NCBI RefSeq assembly: GCF_024158025.1 | Contig: NZ_JAMZEL010000002.1 | Coordinates: forward strand, 1 to 64,000 | Source: Runella salmonicolor | Lineage (GTDB): Bacteria; Bacteroidota; Bacteroidia; Cytophagales; Spirosomataceae | Length of the DNA: 64,000 nt | Reading direction: 5' to 3' | Shown: one piece after another, positions 41,982-50,445 of the stretch | How the letters are laid out: every line of letters starts with the position of its first letter | How positions within the stretch are numbered: position 1 is the first letter of the stretch | Position numbers and translations under genes: made by a program | Notes under the pieces: model-generated | What the model was told of the DNA's origin: nothing | Databases searched by the model: none | The model's input: only the letters and a program-made list of their open reading frames with translations

Positions 41982-44954
41982 TCAACTGTCCATTTTGATG
42001 TAAATGGTCGTTCCCTTGTTTTTTTGACTTTCAATCCTGATTTCTCCGCCAAACTCTATCGCGCGTTGGCGCATATTTTCCAGTCCGTTACGAAGGCTAG
42101 GTTTAAGCGGGTCAAATCCCTGGCCATTGTCCTGAATGACCATATTTAACGCCCTATTTTCTGTTTTTAATGTTATTTTTAGCTCATTACAACCAGAATG
42201 TTTGACGGCGTTGTTGATACTTTCTTTCAAAATAAGATAAAGATTTCGTCGGATTTTCATCGGTACCTTAAGCTTTTGTAAGCGCGGGTCAATATCAAAC
42301 CTGAGATAGATGTCCTTGGTTTCGGTGAGGGTATAGGCATATTCTTTTATGCGCAAAACGATGCTTTCGAGGGAGTCGTCTTTGGGATTGATGGCCCAAA
42401 CGATGTCGTCCATGCTTTCTAGTACTTTTTGGGCATTTGTCGTAATGCTTTCCATGAACTTACGGGTTTGTGCTTGGTCGATGTCAATTGATTTTTTGGC
42501 AGATTCGCTCAACATCGTAATACTGCTCAGGGTCGAGCCGACTTCATCGTGTAAATCCCGAGAAATCGAATTGCGTAAATGCTGAAGTTTGAGAATCTGC
42601 TTTAAGCGATAGCGATAGAGGCTGTAAAAAAAGGAAGTAATGCCGCAAAACAACAACCCAAAGAACCACCAACTCTGGTAGTAGGGTGTGGTGAGAAAGA
42701 TTCGAAACTCTGCTATGTTGGAATCTGCGTTGCCATCGGTGCGCAACGCCTGTACTCTGAAGGTGTAATGGCCGCCGCTAAGATTAGTATAACTAACATC
42801 CCGACGGGTGTTTCCGTTTTTCCAACTCTTATCAAACCCCTCCAGTTGGTACCGAAAAGTTATTTTTTCGGGATGATCAAACTCCACGACTGCATAGCGG
42901 AACGTGATTATATTTTGGTCGTAATTGACCTTAAATGGGCTTTGAGGATTCCAGAAGTTAATGGCCTGCCTTTCATCCAACAGGCTGAAATCAGTCAGGA
43001 GTGCCTTGTTTATTTTTGGGGTTGTATGGGCTTGTAGCGGATCAAAATAATTAACTCCCTCTTCATAATTTAGGTAGAGATTACCGTTGTTTTCATAAAT
43101 AAAACCGTAGAAATAATTGCTAATCAGCCCGTCATTCTCCGTAAATAATTGAAATTTTTCGGTGACAGGGTCAAAATTGAGCAACCCATCGTTGGTATTC
43201 ATCCATAGTTTGCCGCTTTTGTCAACGGTCAATCCGTTTTTGAACCGAAGCGACCTATTATTGCCATAGCTTTTCCAGCTTTTAACTACCTGATGATTGC
43301 TGATTTTTATGAATTCATTGCTAAACGCAACCCACATCGTTTCGGTGGAGTCAATATCAAGGGCAAATACATTTTGACGGGGGCCGATTTTTTTCGTTAC
43401 TTTTTCAGTGTTAATGTCAAAAATATCCACTCCGTTGCGCGTGGCTAAGGCTATATTCTGATGGTTCAGCCATTTTAAGTCATACACAAAAGCGTGACTG
43501 ATGGATTGTGGATCGGTAATGACGGGAGCATAGACCGTTATTTTTTGGGTGGGAAAAGCCACTTTTAACAACCCAATTTCTGAACCAATCCAGGCATTGT
43601 TGTATCGGTCAAATATGATGCGCCAACAAAGCAAATCGGGCTTTAGGTGCACCGTTGGTATTGTCTTAATGCGCAATTGTGGGTCTATGATTGTTAGCTT
43701 TTTGGCCGATAGTACCCAAAGCCTTCCATAGCGGTCGTATTTGATTTGGGTGATTCCACTCCCGGGCATTTCAAAGGACTTAATGATTTTTTGATGCACT
43801 TTGTCGTACAAAAACAAACCATAGTTTGAATTAGCTATCCATTCAAGATGGGACTCAGAAGCATGTTGGACGATTTGCCGAACCCGACTGATGTTCAGTT
43901 TCCTAAAAAAAGGAAACAATTCTTTCTGAATCTGGAATTTCGTGGGATTGGCTCGGTAAAGTCCTTGGTCGGTACTTAACCAAATGTTGTGCGTGCTGTC
44001 TTGATAAATATTCAGGATTCTTCGGTAATGAAGACCATTGAGTTCGTTGATACGGTCGTTGAAACGTTGATAAGCATTTTTGTTTTCAGGATCCAGTAGT
44101 GCCAATCCGCCCGTAACCAATCCGCACCAAAGCACCTTTGGGCCAGTCTGATTGGGCAGGGTCGTGATACTTCTAATTTCCTTCCGTTGAGGATTGATTT
44201 CGGTGAGTACTGGGCGTGTAAATTGGCTGTTTTGGAAGGAAATCTCCCATATTCGGCGGCCTTCATCGCTGTAAATCCAGTGATTTGCCTTCGTGGCGTA
44301 AATTACCCATTCGGTTGCGGGCTTAGGAATCCGAAATGACTTTTTGGTGAGGGTATCATAGCTTATCCATTCTTCATTGGTCGCGACAATAAGCGTAGTG
44401 GCATTGATGCTGATTATTTTATAAGGCGTACTGAATGAACGAATGGGCGTGGATTCAAGACGTCCGGTTTCAATTTGGTAACGAAAAAGACCATTTTCAC
44501 GGGCTATCCAAAAACATTGGTTAGGAATGTCATTCAACACCGCAAATTTTTGTTTTACTTTATTATTAAGGGCGTTGAATTCCTTGCTTTTCGTGTGTGA
44601 TTTTAGCTCAAATCGGTCTTGAGTCGGGTTATATTTAAACAAATTAGCGTTACGAATTGCCCAAATGCTCCCTTTGTAGTCGATTAAGACCTCAGTAGTT
44701 GGTTGGGCATCGGTTTTCGAGCTGTCTATCAGGCTATAGTGTCGTACTTCGACCCCGTCTAAGCGATCGACCCCCTGAAATGTAGCGACCCAAATAAAAT
44801 GTTGTCGATCTTCTACTACGTTAAAAACATAATTGTCGGAAAGTCCCTCGTGGGTAGAATAACGCTGGAAGTGAAGGTCGTTTGGCAACTGCGCCCATAA
44901 CAAGCACGACCATAATAGAAGAACTGAAAGAAGGAGTTTTTTTTTGGATAACAT
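41982..44954 (-). CDS. two-component-regulator-propeller sensor histidine kinase
   Basis: A 990-residue protein with a signal-anchor (LLLSVLLLWSCLLWAQ), a large periplasmic region of Reg_prop blades (about 25-600; for example HFIWVATFQGVDRL, KLWMNTNDGLLNFD), a Y_Y_Y domain (about 670-740; FRYQLEGFDKSWKNG), a membrane segment (about 745-765) and a HisKA_3 kinase (RDLHDEVGSTLSSI, phospho-His about 802) with an ATPase domain (LKESINNAVKHSG; IQDNGQGF). Such kinases in Bacteroidota sense sugars or other extracellular compounds and act on the LuxR-type regulator encoded next. Confidence 0.94.
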   Translation of the reverse strand: MLSKKKLLLSVLLLWSCLLWAQLPNDLHFQRYSTHEGLSDNYVFNVVEDRQHFIWVATFQGVDRLDGVEVRHYSLIDSSKTDAQPTTEVLIDYKGSIWAIRNANLFKYNPTQDRFELKSHTKSKEFNALNNKVKQKFAVLNDIPNQCFWIARENGLFRYQIETGRLESTPIRSFSTPYKIISINATTLIVATNEEWISYDTLTKKSFRIPKPATEWVIYATKANHWIYSDEGRRIWEISFQNSQFTRPVLTEINPQRKEIRSITTLPNQTGPKVLWCGLVTGGLALLDPENKNAYQRFNDRINELNGLHYRRILNIYQDSTHNIWLSTDQGLYRANPTKFQIQKELFPFFRKLNISRVRQIVQHASESHLEWIANSNYGLFLYDKVHQKIIKSFEMPGSGITQIKYDRYGRLWVLSAKKLTIIDPQLRIKTIPTVHLKPDLLCWRIIFDRYNNAWIGSEIGLLKVAFPTQKITVYAPVITDPQSISHAFVYDLKWLNHQNIALATRNGVDIFDINTEKVTKKIGPRQNVFALDIDSTETMWVAFSNEFIKISNHQVVKSWKSYGNNRSLRFKNGLTVDKSGKLWMNTNDGLLNFDPVTEKFQLFTENDGLISNYFYGFIYENNGNLYLNYEEGVNYFDPLQAHTTPKINKALLTDFSLLDERQAINFWNPQSPFKVNYDQNIITFRYAVVEFDHPEKITFRYQLEGFDKSWKNGNTRRDVSYTNLSGGHYTFRVQALRTDGNADSNIAEFRIFLTTPYYQSWWFFGLLFCGITSFFYSLYRYRLKQILKLQHLRNSISRDLHDEVGSTLSSITMLSESAKKSIDIDQAQTRKFMESITTNAQKVLESMDDIVWAINPKDDSLESIVLRIKEYAYTLTETKDIYLRFDIDPRLQKLKVPMKIRRNLYLILKESINNAVKHSGCNELKITLKTENRALNMVIQDNGQGFDPLKPSLRNGLENMRQRAIEFGGEIRIESQKNKGTTIYIKMDS

Positions 44955-45016
44955 TTTGGACTCGAATGACCAGCAATTTGGTTAAAAAACTTTAAAAACG
45001 ATTTACGAATCCACTA

Positions 45017-45051
45017 TTTGAATTCGTTCTTGAAATAATTACCTATTTTTG
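45017..45051 (+). promoter_or_regulatory. Bacteroidota promoter of the ftsX operon (TTTG-N23-TATTTTTG)
   Basis: TTTG at 45017-45020 and TATTTTTG at 45044-45051 are 23 bases apart, within the 17-23 range of the Bacteroidota consensus. Start would be near 45058, giving a leader of about 85 bases before ftsX at 45144. Confidence 0.7.
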
Positions 45052-45143
45052 CAATGATTCATGGATGAATTTATGAACGAAGGTAATTGGTCTTTATACA
45101 CTGAATAGTACGGGTACCCCCGTCCTCACTTTATATTCTATTT

Positions 45144-46025
45144 ATGCCTCTGAAAAAGAAAAAGGTTGGCAGTTATCCCAACGCCATGATTATTGTTAGC
45201 TTAACCGCGGCGTTATTTTTGATTGGATTTTGTGGCTTGCTGGTCATGCAGTCCAAAAAGCTTATTTCTATCATTAAGCAAAATATTGAGGTGCGGGTTA
45301 TGCTCGACAAAGGACTTGACTCAACCCAAGTGGCTGATATTCAGAAAAAACTGATTGCCAACCCTTTTGTGTTGAATATTGAAGGAAAGCCTCAAGTGAT
45401 TTTTTATTCCAAAGACGAAGCGGCCCGCGAGTTTATTGCCGATAGAAAAGAGGATTTTAGTGCGTTTCTGGGCGAAAATCCCTTACATGACAGCTACCGT
45501 GTGCGCTTACAGGAGGATTATTTTGAAGATACCAAACTCCAAAAAATCAAATCCGATGTAGAAAAGTTGGAAGGTGTTTTTGAAGTAGTGTATCAGGAAA
45601 ACCTAGCCGATCAAATCAACAAAAACCTAACCAAAATTTATATTATTCTGGCCACCTTTGCGGTTATTATGCTCATAATCATTGTGTTATTGATGAATAA
45701 TACCATCCGTTTGGCATTGTATTCACAACGGTTTTTGATACGAAGCATGCAATTGGTGGGTGCAACCAATAATTTTATTCAGATGCCTTTTCTCAAAAAC
45801 GGTGCGGTGCAAGGGCTCATCAGTGGCCTGATTGCGGCGGGTTTGATTGTGGGGTTACAGCAAGTGGCCCTTCGCCAAATTGAAGGATTACACATGTTGC
45901 AGGAATACGAAAAACTGGGCTTTCTGCTCCTGGGCGTTGTCATTTTAGGGGTACTTATTGGGGTTCTAAGTACTTTTCAGGCATTGGCAAGGTATTTGAG
46001 AATGACCCTCGATGATTTGTATTAA
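45144..46025 (+). CDS. ftsX: cell division protein FtsX
   Basis: A 293-residue permease-like protein: N-terminal membrane segment (about 17-36; IVSLTAALFLIGFCGLLVMQ), extracellular domain (about 40-165) and three C-terminal membrane segments (about 165-190, 215-240, 260-285). It matches FtsX in length and layout: the segment between segments 2 and 3 carries SQRFLIRSMQLVGATNNFIQMPFL. With FtsE it activates peptidoglycan hydrolases at the septum; ftsE is not in the window. First gene of an operon with DUF3098, uppP, truB and ribF. Confidence 0.93.
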   Translation: MPLKKKKVGSYPNAMIIVSLTAALFLIGFCGLLVMQSKKLISIIKQNIEVRVMLDKGLDSTQVADIQKKLIANPFVLNIEGKPQVIFYSKDEAAREFIADRKEDFSAFLGENPLHDSYRVRLQEDYFEDTKLQKIKSDVEKLEGVFEVVYQENLADQINKNLTKIYIILATFAVIMLIIIVLLMNNTIRLALYSQRFLIRSMQLVGATNNFIQMPFLKNGAVQGLISGLIAAGLIVGLQQVALRQIEGLHMLQEYEKLGFLLLGVVILGVLIGVLSTFQALARYLRMTLDDLY

Positions 46026-46072
46026 TAAACCCTCACTTCCCTTTTTATCAATTCAACATTTAAAATAGTCAA

Positions 46073-46285
46073 ATGAAAAAGAACGCATTTCCCTTTGGTA
46101 AAAGTAACTACACCTTCATGATTATTGGTATCGTGCTAATTTTGGGTGGATTTGTCATTATGAGCATGGACTCGGAAGAGTTTGGATTCGGTGTTTTAGG
46201 TTTAACCGTTGGCCCATTGGTGGTAATGGCTGGTTTTGTCGTTGAGTTTTTTGCCATTTTACGCCGTCCCGCCGACGGCAAATAA
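46073..46285 (+). CDS. DUF3098 family membrane protein
   Basis: A 70-residue two-segment membrane protein: basic start (MKKNAFPFGKSNYTFM), segment IIGIVLILGGFVIMSM, a short acidic loop (DSEEFGFG), second segment VVMAGFVVEFFAIL and a basic tail (RRPADGK). The length, the GKSNY start and the position between ftsX and uppP are typical of DUF3098, a Bacteroidota-specific family of unknown function. It begins 47 bases after ftsX. Confidence 0.88.
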   Translation: MKKNAFPFGKSNYTFMIIGIVLILGGFVIMSMDSEEFGFGVLGLTVGPLVVMAGFVVEFFAILRRPADGK

Positions 46286-46346
46286 TCAAAACGTTATGAA
46301 TAAGTGAGGAAGAAAAGACTCACTGCCCACCCCTTACAATTTTAAA

Positions 46347-47141
46347 ATGGATTTTATTCAAGCACTTATTCTTGCCGTAATCGAAGGTATTACGGAATAT
46401 TTACCTATATCGTCCACGGGCCACATGATTTTGGCGTCCTCTTTTATGGGGATAGAATCCGACCCCTTTGTAAAATTTTTCACGGTAGCCATTCAGCTTG
46501 GTGCGATTCTTTCGGTCGTTGTTTTGTATTTCAAGCGTTTCTTTCGCAGCTTGGATTTTTACTTTAAGCTCTTTGTTGCGTTTATTCCCAGTGCTGTTTT
46601 TGGGGTGCTGTTTAGCGATGCCATCGATGCGCTTCTCGAAAGTCCCCTCGGCGTAGCCATTTCATTGTTGGTGGGAGGGGTTATTTTGTTGTTTGTTGAT
46701 AAATGGTTTAATAAAACCTTTATTGAAAACTCCGACGAAATAGATTATTTCACAGCCTTTAAAATTGGCTTTTTTCAGTGTATTGCCATGATACCGGGCG
46801 TTTCGCGCTCGGGCGCCACGATTGTGGGAGGGATGGCGCAACGCCTTTCACGCAAGGCCGCCGCCGAATTTTCGTTTTTTCTGGCGGTGCCTACCATGTT
46901 TGCGGCTACTGCCAAAAAAGCCTACGATTTCTACAAAGACGGTTTTGTGCTGACCGACGAGCAAATCAAGTTGTTGGCCGTTGGCAACGTTGTCGCTTTT
47001 ATTGTAGCTATGCTGGCCATCAAGTTTTTTATTGACTTTTTAACAAAATATGGTTTCCGCGTTTTTGGCTGGTATCGCATCATCGTTGGCGGGGCTATTT
47101 TGGCCCTGATGCTGGCTGGATACAAGCTTGAAATCGTTTGA
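46347..47141 (+). CDS. uppP: undecaprenyl-diphosphate phosphatase
   Basis: A 264-residue polytopic protein (BacA type) of normal size. The two catalytic motifs are intact: EGITEYLPISSTGHM (about 13-27) and PGVSRSGATI (about 150-160), both typical of UppP. It dephosphorylates undecaprenyl diphosphate to recycle the lipid carrier for peptidoglycan and O-antigen synthesis, and confers bacitracin resistance. It follows DUF3098 by 61 bases and is followed by truB after 10 bases. Confidence 0.96.
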   Translation: MDFIQALILAVIEGITEYLPISSTGHMILASSFMGIESDPFVKFFTVAIQLGAILSVVVLYFKRFFRSLDFYFKLFVAFIPSAVFGVLFSDAIDALLESPLGVAISLLVGGVILLFVDKWFNKTFIENSDEIDYFTAFKIGFFQCIAMIPGVSRSGATIVGGMAQRLSRKAAAEFSFFLAVPTMFAATAKKAYDFYKDGFVLTDEQIKLLAVGNVVAFIVAMLAIKFFIDFLTKYGFRVFGWYRIIVGGAILALMLAGYKLEIV

Positions 47142-47151
47142 TGATTGACCT

Positions 47152-47883
47152 ATGATAGATGAATCTGCTGCTTCTCCCGACGAGGGAGAAGTGATTTTGC
47201 TTAATAAACCTCTCACGTGGACTTCTTTTGACGCCGTCAACAAAATAAAGAGAGCTTGTCGTATCAAAAAAATCGGCCATGCGGGCACCCTTGACCCGCT
47301 CGCGACTGGTTTGTTGATTTTGTGTACGGGCAAGAAAACCAAGGAGATAGATACCTACCAAGGAGCCGAAAAGGAGTATACTGGCAAATTGGTGCTGGGA
47401 AAAACGACCCCTTCTATCGACCTAGAAACACCCTTTGACGGTGAGTATCCTACCGACCATATAACACCCGATTTGATGCAGGCGTCCGTGGCAAAATTGA
47501 CAGGAGAGCTTGCGCAATATCCCCCAATTTATTCCGCCGTTAAGATGGGAGGGGAACGCCTCTACAAAAAAGCCCGCCGAGGAGAGGTAGTTGAAATTAA
47601 ACCGCGCTCGGTTTCGGTTCCTGTCTTTGAGATTGATGCCGCCAACTTCCCCGAAGTAAGTTTTCGCATTGTGTGTTCCAAAGGGACTTATATTCGCAGT
47701 CTAGTACGGGATTTTGGCATGTTGCTGGAGTCGGGTGCTTACATGAGCGAGCTGTGCCGTACCCGCATCGGAACGTATTGGCTCAAAGACGCGGAAGAAA
47801 TTGAAGATTACGTAAAAAGAAAACGACTGGAGTTAAATCTTGACCTTGGAAAACCCAACCCTAATCCTGAGTCTGAAATTTAG
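47152..47883 (+). CDS. truB: tRNA pseudouridine(55) synthase
   Basis: A 243-residue enzyme with the catalytic motif GHAGTLDPLATGLL (Asp48), a downstream KTYTG-like segment (EKEYTGKLVLG) and the CSKGTYIRSLVRDFG motif typical of the TruB core. It converts U55 in the T-loop of tRNAs. Size is short for TruB, which suits Bacteroidota versions without a C-terminal PUA domain. It starts 10 bases after uppP and ends 16 bases before ribF. Confidence 0.96.
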   Translation: MIDESAASPDEGEVILLNKPLTWTSFDAVNKIKRACRIKKIGHAGTLDPLATGLLILCTGKKTKEIDTYQGAEKEYTGKLVLGKTTPSIDLETPFDGEYPTDHITPDLMQASVAKLTGELAQYPPIYSAVKMGGERLYKKARRGEVVEIKPRSVSVPVFEIDAANFPEVSFRIVCSKGTYIRSLVRDFGMLLESGAYMSELCRTRIGTYWLKDAEEIEDYVKRKRLELNLDLGKPNPNPESEI

Positions 47884-47899
47884 CGTCCATTTTAAAAAC

Positions 47900-48835
47900 A
47901 TGCAGGTTTATTACGATATAGCTGATTTTAAGCCACTTCAGAATGCCATTGTGACCAGCGGAACCTTTGACGGGGTGCATTTGGGCCACCAAATTATCTT
48001 AGCCCGCTTGACTGAAACTGCCCAGACGATGGGTGGTGAAACCGTAGTGTTGACCTTTTGGCCGCACCCACGTATGGTGGTTTCAAAAGACAGTCAAAAT
48101 CTAAAATTGCTGTCTACCTTAGAGGAAAAAATTGCTTATTTACGACAAAACGGCGTTCATCATTTGGTCATTATTCCGTTTACGCGGGAGTTTAGTGAAT
48201 TGTCGTCTGAGGAGTTTATCCAACAGATTTTGGTAGAAACCATCGGGACCAAAAAATTGGTCATTGGTTATGACCATCATTTTGGCCGTAACCGTGAGGG
48301 TAGTTTTGAGTATCTGCAACAACATGCGCCCCGTTACGGTTTTGAGATTGAAGAAATTCCGCGTCAGGAGATTGAACATATCACCGTGAGTTCGACCAAA
48401 ATTCGTCAGGCGCTATTGGAAGGCGACACAACCATCGCCACCGAACTGTTGGGTAGAAACTATACTTTTACGGGTATTGTGGTGAAAGGCAGGCAATTAG
48501 GGCGCACGATTGGATACCCAACGGCCAATGTTCAGGTCGCAGAAAACTATAAATTGATTCCTGCCGATGGTATTTATGCCGTGCGGGTAGAGGTGCGGGG
48601 GCAGACCTTGGGCGGTGTGATGAGCATTGGTTTTCGACCCACCGTCAGCGGTACGAATCGCACGCAGGAAGTATACATTTTTGACTTCAATGATGATGTG
48701 TACGGCGAAAAAATGACCGTCGAACTGGTGGAATTTATTCGTCCCGAACTCAAATTCGACGGTCTTGAAGCCCTCAAAAAAGCCATTGATGCCGATTGCG
48801 TAGCGGCAGTAGCCGCGTTGAAAAAACATTCGTAA
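47900..48835 (+). CDS. ribF: bifunctional riboflavin kinase / FMN adenylyltransferase
   Basis: About 311 residues from the ATG at 47900. An in-frame TTG at 47840 lies inside truB and would add a 20-residue extension with no family support. The N-terminal adenylyltransferase domain has SGTFDGVHLGHQ and GYDHHFGRNREG; the C-terminal kinase domain has GRQLGRTIGYPTANV and GVMSIGFRPT. It makes FMN and FAD from riboflavin. Last gene of the ftsX operon; it converges with the reductase gene 14 bases away. Confidence 0.95.
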   Translation: MQVYYDIADFKPLQNAIVTSGTFDGVHLGHQIILARLTETAQTMGGETVVLTFWPHPRMVVSKDSQNLKLLSTLEEKIAYLRQNGVHHLVIIPFTREFSELSSEEFIQQILVETIGTKKLVIGYDHHFGRNREGSFEYLQQHAPRYGFEIEEIPRQEIEHITVSSTKIRQALLEGDTTIATELLGRNYTFTGIVVKGRQLGRTIGYPTANVQVAENYKLIPADGIYAVRVEVRGQTLGGVMSIGFRPTVSGTNRTQEVYIFDFNDDVYGEKMTVELVEFIRPELKFDGLEALKKAIDADCVAAVAALKKHS

Positions 48836-48849
48836 AAGGCTTGAAAAGC

Positions 48850-49422
48850 CTACAAATACATTCTTTCAATTTCAGCAACCCAATTTTTGAGGGTTTCTTC
48901 GGTGACGCGGTCGGCTTTGTCAAAGAATAAATGGCTTTTGAGGTCCAAGCCGCAATAGGTATAAATTCCTGTATCAGAGGTGAGGCGCAGGGCGGTATCC
49001 ATCCCGTTGGCGCTGTATTCAGCCTTGGATTTACCATGGGTGTTAACGACAAAAGCTTGTTTACCGCTCAACAAGCCTTTTTGAATGCCTTGGTCATACC
49101 GATACGCAAATCCGTATGACATCACGCGGTCGATGTAGCCCTTCATGATGGCGGGCATTCCTGTCCACCAAATCGGATAAATAAACGTAATAGCTTCCGC
49201 CCATTCGATGTGTTTTTGCTCTTCACCGACCAAAGGCGCTACTTGCCCCTTACGTTGTCCCGCCATATCTTCCAACGATAAAACAGGGTTAAAATTCAAT
49301 TCATAAAGGTCCCGGATTCTCACTTCGTGATTCGCTTTTTTTAGCGTATTAACAGCCGTTTCTTTAAGAAAATGATTGAGGCTACCGGCGTGGGGATGGG
49401 CATAAATGATTAAGTGTTTCAT
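48850..49422 (-). CDS. NAD(P)H-dependent quinone/flavodoxin-type oxidoreductase
   Basis: A 190-residue flavodoxin-like protein of the NQO1/KefF/MdaB group: FMN-site segment YAHPHAGSLNHFLKE (7-21), FIYPIWWTGMPAIMKGYIDRVM (conserved WW and P-x-x-xKGYIDRV, about 79-100). It would transfer two electrons from NAD(P)H to quinones or related electrophiles. It lies 68 bases downstream of an AraC-type regulator on the same strand, which suggests it is the regulated target. Confidence 0.88.
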   Translation of the reverse strand: MKHLIIYAHPHAGSLNHFLKETAVNTLKKANHEVRIRDLYELNFNPVLSLEDMAGQRKGQVAPLVGEEQKHIEWAEAITFIYPIWWTGMPAIMKGYIDRVMSYGFAYRYDQGIQKGLLSGKQAFVVNTHGKSKAEYSANGMDTALRLTSDTGIYTYCGLDLKSHLFFDKADRVTEETLKNWVAEIERMYL

Positions 49423-49490
49423 GTTGTTTTCTTTTTTTTGACAAAACTAGCGCCTGCAGTTTTGTCCTGATTGTAAGAAAACGAAAAGCC

Positions 49491-50342
49491 CTATAACGCC
49501 GTCATGCAGAGGTCTTCTTGGAGTTTGAGGTAATGGGTGGGCGACATCTTAATGAAGTGGTTGAAGTCGTGAATCAACTGGCTTTGGTCATAATAGCCGC
49601 ACTGCGCCACAATATCAAGCCAATCAATTGGCTGTGACGCGGCGTTGGCTTTTGATAAAAACTCAATCGCTTTTTTAAATCGCTGATAACGATTGAGTTC
49701 TTTGTCGCTGAATCCCAGATACTTTTGGTAGTTGAGCTGAATGTTCCGTTCGCTATATCCGCTTTCTGCAGCTATTTTTTTGACGGTGTACAAAGTGCCC
49801 CTGGCTTCATTTTGCGCCAGAACTTGCGCCACGTTGCTTTCTCTTTCTCTCAGATACGGCAAACTAAAATCCAACAAAAGGTTGACTTTCTCGGAGAGTG
49901 ACTGGGCTTTTTTTAGCTGAATCCATACGTCGGCAAAGCATTGCTCTTTGACTAAATCATCGGGTTGGTGAATGAATTCATTGAATGATTTTAAGGATTG
50001 CCCAAAAAAACGGTAAAAAGCATCCCATTTAAAATTTGCCACGAGCATTTCGGCCCCAGGTGATAAGGTATAATCAATGTTTTTTTTGATGGGACCAAGA
50101 ATCAGGCTATTCGGTGCGTCGAAAGAGGGATTTTGCTCGAAGGAAATCGAAATTTTACTGCCAAGATTAAAGACCAAAATGGTCTGAAAAGAAGGGATTA
50201 ACTTTTTATGGACAGGGTAGGGGGTACGATTGGCGGCATAATAAAAATGCGTAAAAAACTCCTCAAATGCTTCAGGCACCGCAATACTTTGCGTTTCGTA
50301 GAAAGGGTCTTTGTTGGTTAATGGTACTTCGTTGGGAGTCAT
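49491..50342 (-). CDS. AraC-family transcriptional regulator
   Basis: A 283-residue regulator: N-terminal cupin-like sensing region (about 25-130; PSFQTILVFNLGSKISISF) and a C-terminal double helix-turn-helix with AAESGYSERNIQLNYQKYLG and VAQCGYYDQSQLIHDFNHFIKMSPTHYLK (about 190-275). Direction and spacing suggest it controls the adjacent quinone reductase gene, perhaps in response to an electrophile. The ligand is unknown. Confidence 0.9.
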   Translation of the reverse strand: MTPNEVPLTNKDPFYETQSIAVPEAFEEFFTHFYYAANRTPYPVHKKLIPSFQTILVFNLGSKISISFEQNPSFDAPNSLILGPIKKNIDYTLSPGAEMLVANFKWDAFYRFFGQSLKSFNEFIHQPDDLVKEQCFADVWIQLKKAQSLSEKVNLLLDFSLPYLRERESNVAQVLAQNEARGTLYTVKKIAAESGYSERNIQLNYQKYLGFSDKELNRYQRFKKAIEFLSKANAASQPIDWLDIVAQCGYYDQSQLIHDFNHFIKMSPTHYLKLQEDLCMTAL

Positions 50343-50386
50343 GGCACGTCTTCGTTTGGGAATATACGAGAATAACTCTACATGAA

Positions 50387-50423
50387 TAAGCGCGGCAGAC
50401 TTGTAGCTAGTCTGCCGCGCTTA
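50387..50423. terminator. hairpin with 15-bp perfect stem downstream of maeB
   Basis: TAAGCGCGGCAGACT (50387-50401) and AGTCTGCCGCGCTTA (50409-50423) form a perfect GC-rich stem with a 7-base loop, 23 bases beyond the malic enzyme stop (50446, minus strand). T-runs are weak on both sides. Confidence 0.65.
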
Positions 50424-50445
50424 AGTTTATCAATAAGGGTAAAAA